Assembly: GCA_021498125.1 (NCBI GenBank)
Contig: JAIZWL010000001.1
Span: forward strand, 837,434 to 901,433
Direction: 5' to 3'
Source of the DNA: Candidatus Thorarchaeota archaeon
GTDB taxonomy: Archaea > Asgardarchaeota > Thorarchaeia > Thorarchaeales > Thorarchaeaceae
Length of the DNA stretch: 64,000 bases
This document shows, piece after piece, positions 8,182-17,203 of the stretch; positions within the stretch are counted from its first letter, which is position 1; each line of letters opens with the position of its first letter. The notes beneath the pieces were generated by a model, which saw only the letters and a program-made list of their open reading frames with translations, did no database searches and had not been told where the DNA came from. The position numbers and the translations under genes are program-made.

Positions 8182-9855
8182 TTAGTGTGTTTCCCAATTG
8201 CCACTCGAAGGGAGGGTTAATTCAAAGGTGACCACCGGGTGCCCTAATTGAAAGGCCTCTAAGACTTCAGGTGCAACCTCCCCAAAATAACCAGTCTCTT
8301 GGTCATCAATTAGGATCGTGCCGCTTCGACCTTGAATGAATGATGGGTCCTCTCTTGACTTGAACTTGAATCTTCCATCAAGTCCCATTCCTCTCAACAA
8401 GAACCCGATCTCGGTCATTAGATCGGTGAGGTTGACCCTTGTGTCCGTGGTCAGACCACAGAGCATAGCACGCTGATCCACCCGTGTCTCTTTTTGTGCA
8501 TCAGGGATGACCACATCTCCCACCTCGAACACCTTTTGCGGGTAGTCTGCATGTTGGTTCTTTGAGGCGAAATCGAGCAATACTGGCACAAGCGAGTTTC
8601 TGAGCACCGAAAAATCTCTGCTCTTAGGGTTGCCCACTTGAACGAGTGGTCGATCTCTCTTCATGTGCGCATTCATTATTTCAGGTGATGTCATGACGTA
8701 ACTCATGATCTCTTGATACCCTGCTCCAATCATCAGATCCCTGCATTTATTCCGTAGCCGTGTCAGTGGTCTCAGTGAGCCTGCTGTCATTGTTGAAGGA
8801 ATCACCGGCTCGATCCGATCAAACCCATAGCCAATGGCCACATCCTCAATGATGTCTACAGGATGCAGAACATCTGTTCGAAATGGTGGGATTGCGACCT
8901 TTACCTTATGCTTGCCCACCAACCGTGCATCGTAGTTCATCCGTTCCAGCGATTCCACTATCTCCTCAGGTTTCAGATCAAGACCAGTCATTGTTTTGAT
9001 CTCATCAATGGTTACGGTCATGGTCCTTGGTCTCAGGTTTGGGGTCTCAAGCACAGTTCCGTCAGGATACGTCACGGTCACCGATTCTATCTTGCCATGA
9101 CGCTCAGCCAGAGTGGTCACCATGATGTTAAGCGCCTGCTCAACTGTGGGCAAGTGTGTGCCAGTCACCTCGACAAAGATGTTTCGAGTGTGTTCGGTCA
9201 CGCGCCCAAGATCGTTACTATTGATGACAGGTGGCAGACTGAGAATCTTTCCTTCCGAATCGACTAAGAGCGGCCACTTCTTGAACTCCGCGATGATCGG
9301 CCCATACTCGATTCCCTTGACATGTTCTCTAAGAATTGTTGGCCCATCCATCTCTGTCTCATATCCAAGTGGCACAAAATGGATCTTGTCAGGTCGCTCG
9401 GTCTTGTACGTGACTGGGAACTTGAGCTCGTCATAGACATAGAGACCGATACTTGCCTTCCGTCTATTTCTTCCATGTGTTGCAGTGAGTGCTTCTTGAA
9501 GACGCATATACTCCTTGATGAGTTCATCTGATACTTCTACGTTCTTGACTATGCCACAGGCGATGTATTTCCGAATCTTCTCCAGGCCTCTCTGGACGAT
9601 GATCTCCTTTCCAGACTTTCTGACAGGATGTTTCGGGAGACCCGGGCTTATCCCCAGAAATGCCCGTAGTGCTAAAGCGATCCCTTCGGTTGAGAGCATG
9701 TCCTGTCTGTCCGGGTTTATCTCGATCTCAATCGTGTCACCCTCGATTTTTTCGATCTCCGCCTTGAGCATGAAGAGGGTGTGTTCCAATTCTTTCATGG
9801 TCATCTTCTTTCCAACTAGGCTCATTAGGTTCTTGACGCTACATTCCACGATCAT
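8182..9855 (-). CDS. pheT: Phenylalanyl-tRNA synthetase beta subunit
   Basis: 557 residues, the archaeal/eukaryotic type of PheRS beta. B1, B5 (HxxDIIEDVAIGYG) and the catalytic-like domain of the heterotetramer are recognisable: early IEIEINPDRQDMLSTEGIA, then PVINSNDLGRVTEHTR and GNPKSRDFSVLRNSLVP. It supports tRNA-Phe charging together with PheS. The start is taken at ATG 9855 because GAGGTG (9867-9862) stands 6 nt upstream; alternative starts at 9861 and 9864 would overlap that site. It lies 10 bp after the pheS stop in one operon. Confidence 0.95.
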   Translation of the reverse strand: MIVECSVKNLMSLVGKKMTMKELEHTLFMLKAEIEKIEGDTIEIEINPDRQDMLSTEGIALALRAFLGISPGLPKHPVRKSGKEIIVQRGLEKIRKYIACGIVKNVEVSDELIKEYMRLQEALTATHGRNRRKASIGLYVYDELKFPVTYKTERPDKIHFVPLGYETEMDGPTILREHVKGIEYGPIIAEFKKWPLLVDSEGKILSLPPVINSNDLGRVTEHTRNIFVEVTGTHLPTVEQALNIMVTTLAERHGKIESVTVTYPDGTVLETPNLRPRTMTVTIDEIKTMTGLDLKPEEIVESLERMNYDARLVGKHKVKVAIPPFRTDVLHPVDIIEDVAIGYGFDRIEPVIPSTMTAGSLRPLTRLRNKCRDLMIGAGYQEIMSYVMTSPEIMNAHMKRDRPLVQVGNPKSRDFSVLRNSLVPVLLDFASKNQHADYPQKVFEVGDVVIPDAQKETRVDQRAMLCGLTTDTRVNLTDLMTEIGFLLRGMGLDGRFKFKSREDPSFIQGRSGTILIDDQETGYFGEVAPEVLEAFQLGHPVVTFELTLPSSGNWETH

Positions 9856-9865
9856 TGCCATCACC

Positions 9866-11380
9866 TCATTTTACAAAGTACTTCCTGCGGAGCCAAGTCA
9901 GATCTCTAGAATAGAGTTCTCTAATGTCCGCAATTCCCATTGATGCCATGTACATCCGTCCTGCTCCGAGGCCCCATGCCAGTACCGTGTCTTTGATCCC
10001 AAGGGGATATGTGACCTCAGGTCGGAAGATACCTCCCGGTGCAACCTCGATCCAACCTAGGGTCTCGTGCTTGGCGAATCCCTCGACACTTGGTTCTGTG
10101 AACGGGAACTGCCCCGGTTTGAATCTCAATTTCTTGATGCCCACTCGTTTGCAGATTTCTGAGATATAGCCCATGAGGTCTCGCAGTGTCAGCTTCTTAT
10201 CCCAGATGATGCCCTCGCATTGATTGAATTCCTGTGCATGATGAGGGTTAAGTTTCTCCGCTCTAAAGTTGCGATCTATTATGAACATCTTGTGAGGCGG
10301 GCTGTCGTGTTCCGAGAGATACCTGACCGATACTGGTGTAGTATGAGACCTCAAGACCAACCGTGTTGTGATCTCTCGACTGAACGGCGCTTGCCACCCG
10401 ATCGATCCAGTATTCCCACCGTTCTCGTGAACCGCCTTGACTGCTCGATAATGTTTCTCGTCAAGGATGTCTCCGTGATCATATGGCTGTGAGACCCTAT
10501 ACTGATCCTGTACCTCTCTGGCCACATGGTCTTGAGGCACGAATAGGACATCATTGTTCCAGAACTCGGTCTCAACATATGGGCCGAACCATTCAGTGAA
10601 CCCAAGTCCTACGAGAATCTCTTTTAGCCAGTCCAAGAATTCCGCATAGGGATGTTTGCGACCAAGATTGGCATAGGCTGGCTGAATCTCCACATTGAAC
10701 GGTCTGAAGGTCTTGTTCTCCCACGCCCTTGTCGCAAGTATTTCGGGAGTGAGATCGATAATGCCCTTGGTCTCTTGTGATAGAGCCTGCTGAATCTCCT
10801 GTACCTTTTCAGGATTCATGCTGGCTACAAATGATTTTGTGACGTGTGATGTGACAAGGGTACGATCTAATCCCTGTTTCAGACCCTGTTGAAGATCGTC
10901 TGGGACGCTCTGCTCCCCTGACGCAAGAAGTTCGAGAACTTCAACAACCTGCGATCTTGGCTCATTGGTCTTGTTCTTGAGTATAGTCTTTCCATCTCTC
11001 TTGCTGATATCCACCCATCCATTTTTCCGGCACCAGCTGATTGCTATGCCTTTCGCCTTTGGAGAGATCCCCGCTCTCTCAACTATCTCGTCAAGGCCTG
11101 CCTCTCCACCAAGATTCTTAATCGCATCGAAGACACGTACCTCTGGGAGACCCTCTTTTGCGTACTGCTTCCCCTCATCGGTCAGGGAATAGGTCTCCTG
11201 CTCAATCACTCTCAGATTGATGATCCCTTTCTCGGCAAGCGCATTTAGAATGGAGATCACCCGTTCGGGCTGCTCGCCAATTCTCTCTGCAAGCTCCTGA
11301 GCGGGAATTTCCGTAGCTATTTGAATCAGCTCGGAGAGAACTCGTCGCTCGCCTTCTGTCAACTGAATGTGGTCAATCAT
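9866..11380 (-). CDS. pheS: Phenylalanyl-tRNA synthetase alpha subunit
   Basis: 504 residues, archaeal/eukaryotic-type PheRS alpha. The N-terminal 180 residues hold winged-helix-like domains used for tRNA contact (GERRVLSELIQIATEIPAQE); the class II catalytic core follows with motif 1 HPYAEFLDWLKEI, motif 2 FIIDRNFRAEKLNPHH, and motif 3-like GLGAGRMYMASMGI. It aminoacylates tRNA-Phe with PheT, whose gene begins 10 bp after its stop. A 5' leader of some 150 nt containing a hairpin precedes it. Confidence 0.95.
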   Translation of the reverse strand: MIDHIQLTEGERRVLSELIQIATEIPAQELAERIGEQPERVISILNALAEKGIINLRVIEQETYSLTDEGKQYAKEGLPEVRVFDAIKNLGGEAGLDEIVERAGISPKAKGIAISWCRKNGWVDISKRDGKTILKNKTNEPRSQVVEVLELLASGEQSVPDDLQQGLKQGLDRTLVTSHVTKSFVASMNPEKVQEIQQALSQETKGIIDLTPEILATRAWENKTFRPFNVEIQPAYANLGRKHPYAEFLDWLKEILVGLGFTEWFGPYVETEFWNNDVLFVPQDHVAREVQDQYRVSQPYDHGDILDEKHYRAVKAVHENGGNTGSIGWQAPFSREITTRLVLRSHTTPVSVRYLSEHDSPPHKMFIIDRNFRAEKLNPHHAQEFNQCEGIIWDKKLTLRDLMGYISEICKRVGIKKLRFKPGQFPFTEPSVEGFAKHETLGWIEVAPGGIFRPEVTYPLGIKDTVLAWGLGAGRMYMASMGIADIRELYSRDLTWLRRKYFVK

Positions 11381-11705
11381 TGCGATTCAGAACTCCTTGG
11401 TGGTGATTCGGATGGAGTGCCCTTGCTGGACTGGTTTCAGTACAGAAAGGAGCCATTACACAGATGCTGTAAATTGGTGGTTATCCATCCGTCCTTCACC
11501 TGCTGACATCAGGCAGGTGTCCTACCCCTTTTTAATGTAACGCCGCTCGAATGAGGCAATAACGCAGGCCGTGACTGCGATACGTGTCCTCCTACATAAT
11601 CTTAAAATACACTGCTTTGCCGCCTTCATGATGGCAGTTGCCGGGATCTCTTTCTGGGGTCGCAAACGGTCAGTGTCGACCATTATCTAAAACGAGGCGA
11701 AAACC
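11381..11705. promoter_or_regulatory. Divergent promoter region between pheS and prf1, with hairpin
   Basis: 325 bp without a gene. On the minus strand an ATTAAAAAGG TATA-like box at about 11528-11537 would start the pheST transcript; just inside that leader CACCTGC (11507-11513) can pair with GCAGGTG (11523-11529 region), a 7-bp stem with a short loop. On the plus strand CTTAAAATAC at about 11600-11609 is a TATA candidate for prf1. No T-box-like or known riboswitch pattern was recognised. Confidence 0.4.
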
Positions 11706-12782
11706 TTGAGTGTAGAACGTCAACAGTTGAAAAAGAAAATTCAGGAACTCAAGGCACTGAAAGGCAGGCATAGCTCCTTCACTACACTGTACATACCCCC
11801 CTCCAAGAATCTGACTGATGTCATCAGCTTCATCAGAACCGAGTTGGCTGGAACTGATAACATCAAGAGCAAGACCAACAGGAAGAACGTTGCCGATAAT
11901 CTGACTGCTATACTAAGCGAGCTCACAAAGATCAAAGAGCTTCCCAAGAACGGGATTGCCTTCTTCTTTGGGATTCAAGAGGAGGGCGGCACGCTCAAGA
12001 CCATTCGTGAGATAGTCATTCCCCCCGCTCCAGTCGCTCAGTTTCTCTATATCTGTGGTCGCGAGTTTGACACATCCGAACTTGAGGATATGGTCAAGCC
12101 AAAGAGCCTTGTCGTCATTGTTCTTATTGAGGGTGGTAAGGTGACGATTGGGTATCTACGTGGCAAGCACATCGAACTAATACGCGATGAGGACTTCTAT
12201 ATCATTGGAAAGACACGTGCTGGAGGTCAGAGTGCAAGACGATACCAGCGCATCCGTGACGAGAAGATGCAGGAGTTCTTCAAGCACGTTGGAAAATTGC
12301 TGTCCGATCTGTTGCTTGATAATATTGAGAATGTAGATGCCATTGTGTTGGGTGGCAATACGATTAGGGCTCAGGAGTTTCTAGAGAAAGGAGACCTTGA
12401 CTATCGTATCCGTGAAAAGGTTGTAGACACCATCATCCCGGTCAGTGTGGTTGACGAGACCGGTCTTCTTCAGGCCATGAAGGAGGCAGCACGGATCCTC
12501 AAAGAGACCGAGATCTATGCCGAGCGTGTGGCATGGGACAAGTTCATGGAATCGCTCATGCGCGGTGAGAACACAGTCACGTATGGTGAGAAGGAGGTTA
12601 TGGCTGCACTCAGAGAGGGCCGCGTGGAAGAGATTCTCGTTGTCGAAGATCATCAGGCCCTTGACCAGCTCGTGGATGAGGTCAATCTCTACGGGACCAA
12701 GCTGCTTGTCTTTTCCACCCAGACGGAGTCCGGCGCCCAACTAAAGTCGTTTGGTGGAATTGCAGCCAGACTACGCTGGTAA
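11706..12782 (+). CDS. prf1: Peptide chain release factor aRF1, lacking the mini-domain
   Basis: Archaeal/eukaryotic class 1 release factor that reads all three stop codons and triggers peptide release. Domain 1 carries NIKS (within TDNIKSKTNRKN, about residues 60-63), the stop-codon reading motif; domain 2 carries GGQ (RAGGQSARR), the catalytic motif. Domain 3 ends normally (GAQLKSFGGIAARLRW). At 358 residues it is about 50 shorter than usual aRF1. The shortening falls in domain 3 directly after EILVVED, where aRF1/eRF1 normally insert the mini-domain, often with cysteines. The start is TTG 11706. Confidence 0.95.
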   Translation: MSVERQQLKKKIQELKALKGRHSSFTTLYIPPSKNLTDVISFIRTELAGTDNIKSKTNRKNVADNLTAILSELTKIKELPKNGIAFFFGIQEEGGTLKTIREIVIPPAPVAQFLYICGREFDTSELEDMVKPKSLVVIVLIEGGKVTIGYLRGKHIELIRDEDFYIIGKTRAGGQSARRYQRIRDEKMQEFFKHVGKLLSDLLLDNIENVDAIVLGGNTIRAQEFLEKGDLDYRIREKVVDTIIPVSVVDETGLLQAMKEAARILKETEIYAERVAWDKFMESLMRGENTVTYGEKEVMAALREGRVEEILVVEDHQALDQLVDEVNLYGTKLLVFSTQTESGAQLKSFGGIAARLRW

Positions 12783-12813
12783 TCAATGCTGGTCAGTTTC
12801 CTTACTTACTCGC

Positions 12814-13236
12814 TCACTCTTTAGGTGGTCGTGGGAGATCTATCAAGGTTTCAATGTCGTTGATCCATGATGCAAGGTCAAGCCCGATCGATTCAATGTA
12901 CTCCATTAGACTCTTCTGATATCTGTGGAGATGTTCTTGCTTCAGGCTCTTGTACTTGCTCTTGTAATCTTTGACACGCCTTGGCAGACCTAATTTCCAC
13001 TGTTGCAGGCTGACCTCTGCTCTTCTGTCGGTGAGGGTCTTGACAACTAACCTCGTCTTGGATGCCATCTCTATGATCCGTTCAATGCTCTTCTGGAGAC
13101 CTATGACAGAGGCGACAAGATCCTTTGCATCAGCCTTGGTTTCCGCATTCCGTGTGGTATAGTAGATCTCTTTCAGCTGCCGTTTGGCGTCAAGCACTAC
13201 TGTTAGAAAACCTCTCAATTCTCTCATAGTTATCAT
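12814..13236 (-). CDS. Helical protein, unknown
   Basis: 140 residues, almost entirely helical by composition and rich in Lys/Arg/Leu (LDAKRQLKEIYYTTRNAE; KDYKSKYKSLKQEHLHRYQ). No signal peptide, no membrane segment, no cysteine and no recognised motif. It follows the Cas4-like nuclease gene on the same strand after about 40 bp, suggesting the same transcript. The first two codons (MIT) precede a second ATG; the start is uncertain by three codons. Confidence 0.55.
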   Translation of the reverse strand: MITMRELRGFLTVVLDAKRQLKEIYYTTRNAETKADAKDLVASVIGLQKSIERIIEMASKTRLVVKTLTDRRAEVSLQQWKLGLPRRVKDYKSKYKSLKQEHLHRYQKSLMEYIESIGLDLASWINDIETLIDLPRPPKE

Positions 13237-13275
13237 CTTGACAAAACAAGGAAATGACTCTTTGGGCTCCCATTA

Positions 13276-13935
13276 TCATACTGCTGAGTACTGACATTTG
13301 CCCTTTGAGTACGGGCATTGTCTGCAATTCTCTCGTGAGGGTGAGGGGATCGGTCTTCGTTTTCCCAGCCAATACGGCTCCATTCGCTCAAGGATCTTGC
13401 TCACCTCATGTTCTCTGAATCTTGATTTGAATGTTCGACCTTTGGAACACGAGATACATCGTTCAACGCTTGGTTTTCCACAGCGTCTTGCATTGTCCTG
13501 TAGGCAATATACGACCAGCAGTGCGGTATTCCGAGTTGACACTCCCATATCCCTGAATGCTAGGGCGTAGAGCCCTGCTTGGAAGATGTCTTCCTTTCTT
13601 ACCTTGTAGGGTATGTGGTTCTGCGGGAACTTGAACTCTATGATCGCGTCGAGAACTGGTCCCTCTTCCATCCGGAGTATTGCATGATCAAAACGGCCCC
13701 GATACTGGCGTGTCATATTTGTCACGACCTGTTCCGTGAATATGTATTTGTGATGGGCGATCGCATTGGTGCGAGCATTGATAAAATCATGAAGTTTCCA
13801 TTTGGCAGGTCGTGCGTTAGCAACAATCGCCCTTGGTGTTCCTGGGATTCCTCCCTTTGCAAGGACTATGACCATCAGTAGGCCGAGGAGAAAGATTGCG
13901 AGGAAAATCGTGTTTGTCAGAGGATCCATGCCCAT
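13276..13935 (-). CDS. Membrane-anchored Cas4-like PD-(D/E)XK nuclease, core half
   Basis: 219 residues. A transmembrane helix opens the protein (TIFLAIFLLGLLMVIVLA); the rest resembles the catalytic half of Cas4/RecB-type nucleases. GRFDHAIL supplies the metal-binding Asp, IIEFKFP the E-x-K pair, QAGLYALAF the QxxxY-like motif, and a C-terminal cluster CRQCPYSKGKC the cysteines of an Fe-S site. The N-terminal Cas4 portion with its first cysteine is missing here but is found in the preceding gene, whose TGA overlaps this ATG (TGATG, 13937-13933). It is far from cas genes, so CRISPR adaptation is not implied; a membrane-associated DNA nuclease is the best guess. Confidence 0.7.
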   Translation of the reverse strand: MGMDPLTNTIFLAIFLLGLLMVIVLAKGGIPGTPRAIVANARPAKWKLHDFINARTNAIAHHKYIFTEQVVTNMTRQYRGRFDHAILRMEEGPVLDAIIEFKFPQNHIPYKVRKEDIFQAGLYALAFRDMGVSTRNTALLVVYCLQDNARRCGKPSVERCISCSKGRTFKSRFREHEVSKILERMEPYWLGKRRPIPSPSRENCRQCPYSKGKCQYSAV

Positions 13936-14189
13936 CACCACAACAACCAGAGGAGGGCAGCCAACACGGTCACAATGAGAAAGAACAGAAAGGCTCGTGT
14001 CTTGAACTGAGACGCCGACGTTGGAGCGACCTTTACACCAGCATGCAACCGAGACCCCTGTCGTGAGGCCTGTGTGGGCCTATCACCAAGTCTCTTCTTG
14101 AGAGCGAGACGATATTCACACTGATACTGTGTCCGAAGTTCTGAGACCGTCTTGTACTTTGAAATATCGCGCGAGGAATAATCTGGCAT
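13935..14189 (-). CDS. N-terminal half of the split Cas4-like membrane nuclease
   Basis: 84 residues. VSELRTQYQCEYRLALKKRL followed by RQGSRLHAGV matches the opening of Cas4-like proteins, where a helix with the first Fe-S cysteine is followed by a G-x-x-x-H helix. The C-terminus is a transmembrane helix (FLFFLIVTVLAALLWLLW). The stop codon overlaps the ATG of the core half by 1 nt, so translation is probably coupled. The two proteins together have the order helix, TM, TM, nuclease, as expected if a single hairpin-anchored protein was split. Confidence 0.65.
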   Translation of the reverse strand: MPDYSSRDISKYKTVSELRTQYQCEYRLALKKRLGDRPTQASRQGSRLHAGVKVAPTSASQFKTRAFLFFLIVTVLAALLWLLW

Positions 14190-14201
14190 TTATGACATCC
14201 A

Positions 14202-15446
14202 TCAATCAGTTGGTTCTCTCCCCTGAAAAGGGCCACTATTTACTTTAATATACTTGAGCGTGGGCATTCCAATGATCAAGAGGAGGAGTGGAACAATCAA
14301 TGCGGTCCGCAAAGACATCCCCGGGAGATCCGCAATGAGTCCTGTAAGCAATGGTCCAATCGAGCCTCCGAAAAATGTGAAGATGGCTGCGATTCCAAAG
14401 AGCCTTGCCTCGACCCCTTCTGGAATGATTCGCGCATATAGTGCCCGTGAGATCGCCATATTTCCACCAAGGGCCAAGCCCGCGACTATCGCGACCAAGA
14501 GGTCTGGGACAAGTGGACCGAGAACGATGAGTGTTGCTATTCCTCCCGCCCATACACAGAGGTTGGCCCCTTGGACCCGTACAAGGCCAAAACGATCTCC
14601 TATTCTTCCATGAAGGATGGCCCCTATAAGCGCTGATGGTACTGCGATAGCTAATAGTAGTGTGATATGCTCGGTAGGAATCTGAAGCACATCTGAGACC
14701 AAAAGCGATGCAAATGTGACAATTGTGGCTACTCCATCGCCCCACAGAACGGCTCCTATGAGATATGCCTTTATCGAGGTGTCCGATGTGACCACGTGTA
14801 CTCCCTCCATGAGGCTCTCACGGAGTGCTTTGGGCCGCTCTCTCTCCACAGTTCGTTCACGAAGCAATGCCCCTGATAGTAGGCCAAAGACAATGAGGAA
14901 GGCTCCTATGAAGATAAGTGCGATTGATCTGTTGCATATCTTTTCGAAAAGTACTGCACCTCCCGCACCAATTGCCCCACCAAGATATCCCATCATCACG
15001 CCTGTTGCAGAGGTCGTGCCCATTCGCGTGTCCGCCCCCTCTTGTGCAAGATATGCATTCATGGCGGTCCATCCGGTCTGAACGCCTAAGGTCATGGTGA
15101 TGAACAGTAAGACGATTTGCAACAGCCCACTCATCATCGTCATGGCTACGATGCTCGCGCCTGCAATCAAGACCGAGATGGTGACGATTATTTTTCTCGT
15201 GACCGAGCGATGTTGACTTCTATCAATAAGTGCGCCAATAATTGGTGTCCAGAGGCTTGCAACAACTCCGGTGATCAGTGGTAATATCCCAACTGTAGAA
15301 TTACTCCCTCCGGCCTCGATGATCATTAGTGGAAGATACATGGCATTAATTGCGAAGGCAACTGGTGTCGTGGCAAAATCGTATAATGACCAAAGCATGA
15401 TCATTTTCCGGTTCATGAGTTTTTCCATCGAGTTATCACTAACCAT
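14202..15446 (-). CDS. Major facilitator superfamily transporter
   Basis: 414 residues with about 12 hydrophobic segments. The N-terminus (LWSLYDFATTPVAFAINAMY) resembles the opening of the UMF1/Atg22-like MFS branch. After the second helix the MFS loop IIGALIDRSQHRSVTRK is seen. A second-half copy of the loop is GRIGDRFGLVRVQG. Substrate unknown. It starts the minus-strand run that leads into the split Cas4-like genes (12 bp gap). Confidence 0.85.
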   Translation of the reverse strand: MVSDNSMEKLMNRKMIMLWSLYDFATTPVAFAINAMYLPLMIIEAGGSNSTVGILPLITGVVASLWTPIIGALIDRSQHRSVTRKIIVTISVLIAGASIVAMTMMSGLLQIVLLFITMTLGVQTGWTAMNAYLAQEGADTRMGTTSATGVMMGYLGGAIGAGGAVLFEKICNRSIALIFIGAFLIVFGLLSGALLRERTVERERPKALRESLMEGVHVVTSDTSIKAYLIGAVLWGDGVATIVTFASLLVSDVLQIPTEHITLLLAIAVPSALIGAILHGRIGDRFGLVRVQGANLCVWAGGIATLIVLGPLVPDLLVAIVAGLALGGNMAISRALYARIIPEGVEARLFGIAAIFTFFGGSIGPLLTGLIADLPGMSLRTALIVPLLLLIIGMPTLKYIKVNSGPFQGREPTD

Positions 15447-15479
15447 TTGATATGTAAGATGCCAAGAAGAGCAAAGAGC

Positions 15480-15500
15480 TTTATTTATATTGGACTACAT
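15480..15500 (+). promoter_or_regulatory. Strong BRE/TATA promoter
   Basis: A purine-rich AAAGAGC followed by TTTATTTATA at about 15480-15490 is a clean archaeal BRE-TATA pair about 65 bp before the 15556 start. Confidence 0.5.
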
Positions 15501-15555
15501 AATGTTCTTTATAGCCTTAAAGTAAATTTCGTGTAAAGTGTAGGGTGTTCTTGCT

Positions 15556-15981
15556 ATGTCTGAAATGACTGACTATGAAGGAGCGACTGCTGGACGTGTA
15601 CTTGATTTCGCATCAGGAGAATCAATTGTATTTCCATCATCATTTAGGACCGCATTGGGAACAGAGCGAGCGCTGATGGTTCTTGTATATAAAGACCGGC
15701 AAGTCAGAATTTTTCCCCTTGAGAGTGAGTCGGTCTATTATCTCAGTATTGTAATTGGGAAGCTGACCAATGACTTTCTTACAGAACTGTCTCGAACGTT
15801 CAAAGAATATGGCCTTGTTGATCTTCTATATTCTACTGGCGTGTGTCTCCGCGGCACTCGCTGCTTCTATGAATGCTACTTCAGTCCGCATCAACTGACC
15901 GCTGAAATAAAAGATCTGGAGAACTCTTTGACCAGCCTAGAAGGTGTGGTTCAAGTGGTGATTGAACCAGTGAATACGTAG
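15556..15981 (+). CDS. Possible AbrB-like/ACT-like small protein, unknown
   Basis: 141 residues. Residues about 22-55 (SIVFPSSFRTALGTERALMV, then VRIFPL) look like a SpoVT/AbrB-type swapped-hairpin DNA-binding domain; the remainder alternates strands and helices, with two cysteines (GVCLRGTRCFYECY) and an ending LEGVVQVVIEPV reminiscent of ACT folds. A ligand-sensing regulator is possible but not shown. It has its own strong promoter; the next gene follows in the same direction. Confidence 0.5.
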   Translation: MSEMTDYEGATAGRVLDFASGESIVFPSSFRTALGTERALMVLVYKDRQVRIFPLESESVYYLSIVIGKLTNDFLTELSRTFKEYGLVDLLYSTGVCLRGTRCFYECYFSPHQLTAEIKDLENSLTSLEGVVQVVIEPVNT

Positions 15982-16089
15982 TCCATCATGGCTTGCCATA
16001 TCTGTCATCTTGCTCTCAGTTGCTCAACCGAATCTTCCGTGAGACATATTATCCCATGCCATTCTCTTGTCATCAGTGGTGAATCTACA

Positions 16090-16764
16090 GTGCAGGACTT
16101 TCTCCAATTAGTGACCGACCTCATTCTTCAAGGATATCTGGGTCTCTTCATCGCCTGTTTTATTATTAATATGATCCCCTTTCTCTCACCAAGCAACATG
16201 GTGCTGGCAGGAGTCGCAGCCCTCCTTCTCCCGAGCATGAGCTGGATCGCAATAGGCATCATTGTAGCCATTGCCGCAACGCTTGCAAAACTGTTTCACT
16301 ATTTTGTCATTCGTGGGTCTCGTGTTGTCATGTCTGATAAGCGTCTGGCAGCCCTTGACTCGGAACGTGAGCGCGTGGACAAGTGGGGGGCTCTTGCACT
16401 GTTTATCGCCGCGGCCTCTCCTGTTCCCGATGATCCACTCATAGTCTATGTGGGTCTCACAAAATACAGTGTTTCCAAGTTTGTCGGGTTCTATTTTGTT
16501 GGGAAGGTTGCAGTGACCTTGGCTGGAGCCCTTATTGGTTCCACAGTGAGCAACTACTTTGAATCGATGCCCATTGTGCTGGCCTCTATCGCTCTTACTG
16601 CATTGATCACGGGCATCCTCTTCAAACGCAAGACCGAAGGCGAGGAGTCGGACATGCTACAGGATCTTCTCGAAGAAGAGATATTTGACTCAGACGACGA
16701 TGACGCGGGAGCCGAGGTCGCTGACGATGACGATGATGGCAGTGAAGTACCGCACAACTCTTAA
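16090..16764 (+). CDS. VTT/DedA-like membrane protein with acidic tail
   Basis: 224 residues. Membrane segments alternate with the signature of the VTT (SNARE-associated/DedA-like) fold: NMIPFLSPSNMVLAGVAALL, then ALALFIAAASPVPDDPLIVY with its re-entrant Pro/Asp motif, and KFVGFYFVGKVAVTLAGALIG. Such proteins are lipid scramblases or small-molecule exporters. The last 40 residues are highly acidic (FDSDDDDAGAEVADDDDDG). GTG 16090 is chosen since GGTGA (16078-16082) is 7 nt upstream; a longer frame reaches back to 15988. Confidence 0.75.
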   Translation: MQDFLQLVTDLILQGYLGLFIACFIINMIPFLSPSNMVLAGVAALLLPSMSWIAIGIIVAIAATLAKLFHYFVIRGSRVVMSDKRLAALDSERERVDKWGALALFIAAASPVPDDPLIVYVGLTKYSVSKFVGFYFVGKVAVTLAGALIGSTVSNYFESMPIVLASIALTALITGILFKRKTEGEESDMLQDLLEEEIFDSDDDDAGAEVADDDDDGSEVPHNS

Positions 16765-16804
16765 GAGATAGTCAAATACTTGGCATGCTAACTTGGTGAT
16801 TATA

Positions 16805-17203
16805 ATGCCCGGAAAAAGCAAGATCGAGGTCAAATGTAAAAAGTGTGGTAAGGTCTTTGAGGCTGAGGTCATTGATCATGTGGATCTCCACGAAGACAGA
16901 GATCTCATCAAACAGGTGAAGTCCGGGAAAATAAATCGCGTTGTCTGTCCGAAGTGTAAAAAGGTCATGTATCTTGACCGGAGCATCGTTATCAATTTCG
17001 ACCCCGACAATCTCATAGTCATTTATGATCCCGCCGCCACTACTCAAGAGGCTCGGGATGTCATCATGCGTAACTATCAGGGTATTGTGAGTTATAATGA
17101 GATTCTAGAGGAAGTGGGCCAAGACACTGAGTTCAAGATTCTCAGCGACAAGGCCCAGCTAAAGAAACTGATTGACAAATATATCAAAGAGCACAACACG
17201 TGA
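16805..17203 (+). CDS. CpXC-domain protein
   Basis: 132 residues. Two C-x-x-C knuckles, VKCKKCGKVFE and VVCPKCKKVMYL, about 40 residues apart form a zinc site like that of CpXC-domain proteins; between them a charged segment (DLHEDRDLIKQVKSGKIN) is typical of the family. Function unknown. GGTGAT lies just before ATG 16805. The stop is immediately followed by the convergent inositol-phosphate synthase gene. Confidence 0.75.
   Translation: MPGKSKIEVKCKKCGKVFEAEVIDHVDLHEDRDLIKQVKSGKINRVVCPKCKKVMYLDRSIVINFDPDNLIVIYDPAATTQEARDVIMRNYQGIVSYNEILEEVGQDTEFKILSDKAQLKKLIDKYIKEHNT

Noticed and set aside
13276-14189. Cas4 as part of CRISPR adaptation
   Set aside because: No cas1 or cas2 nearby, outside the mobile island, and both halves are membrane-anchored.
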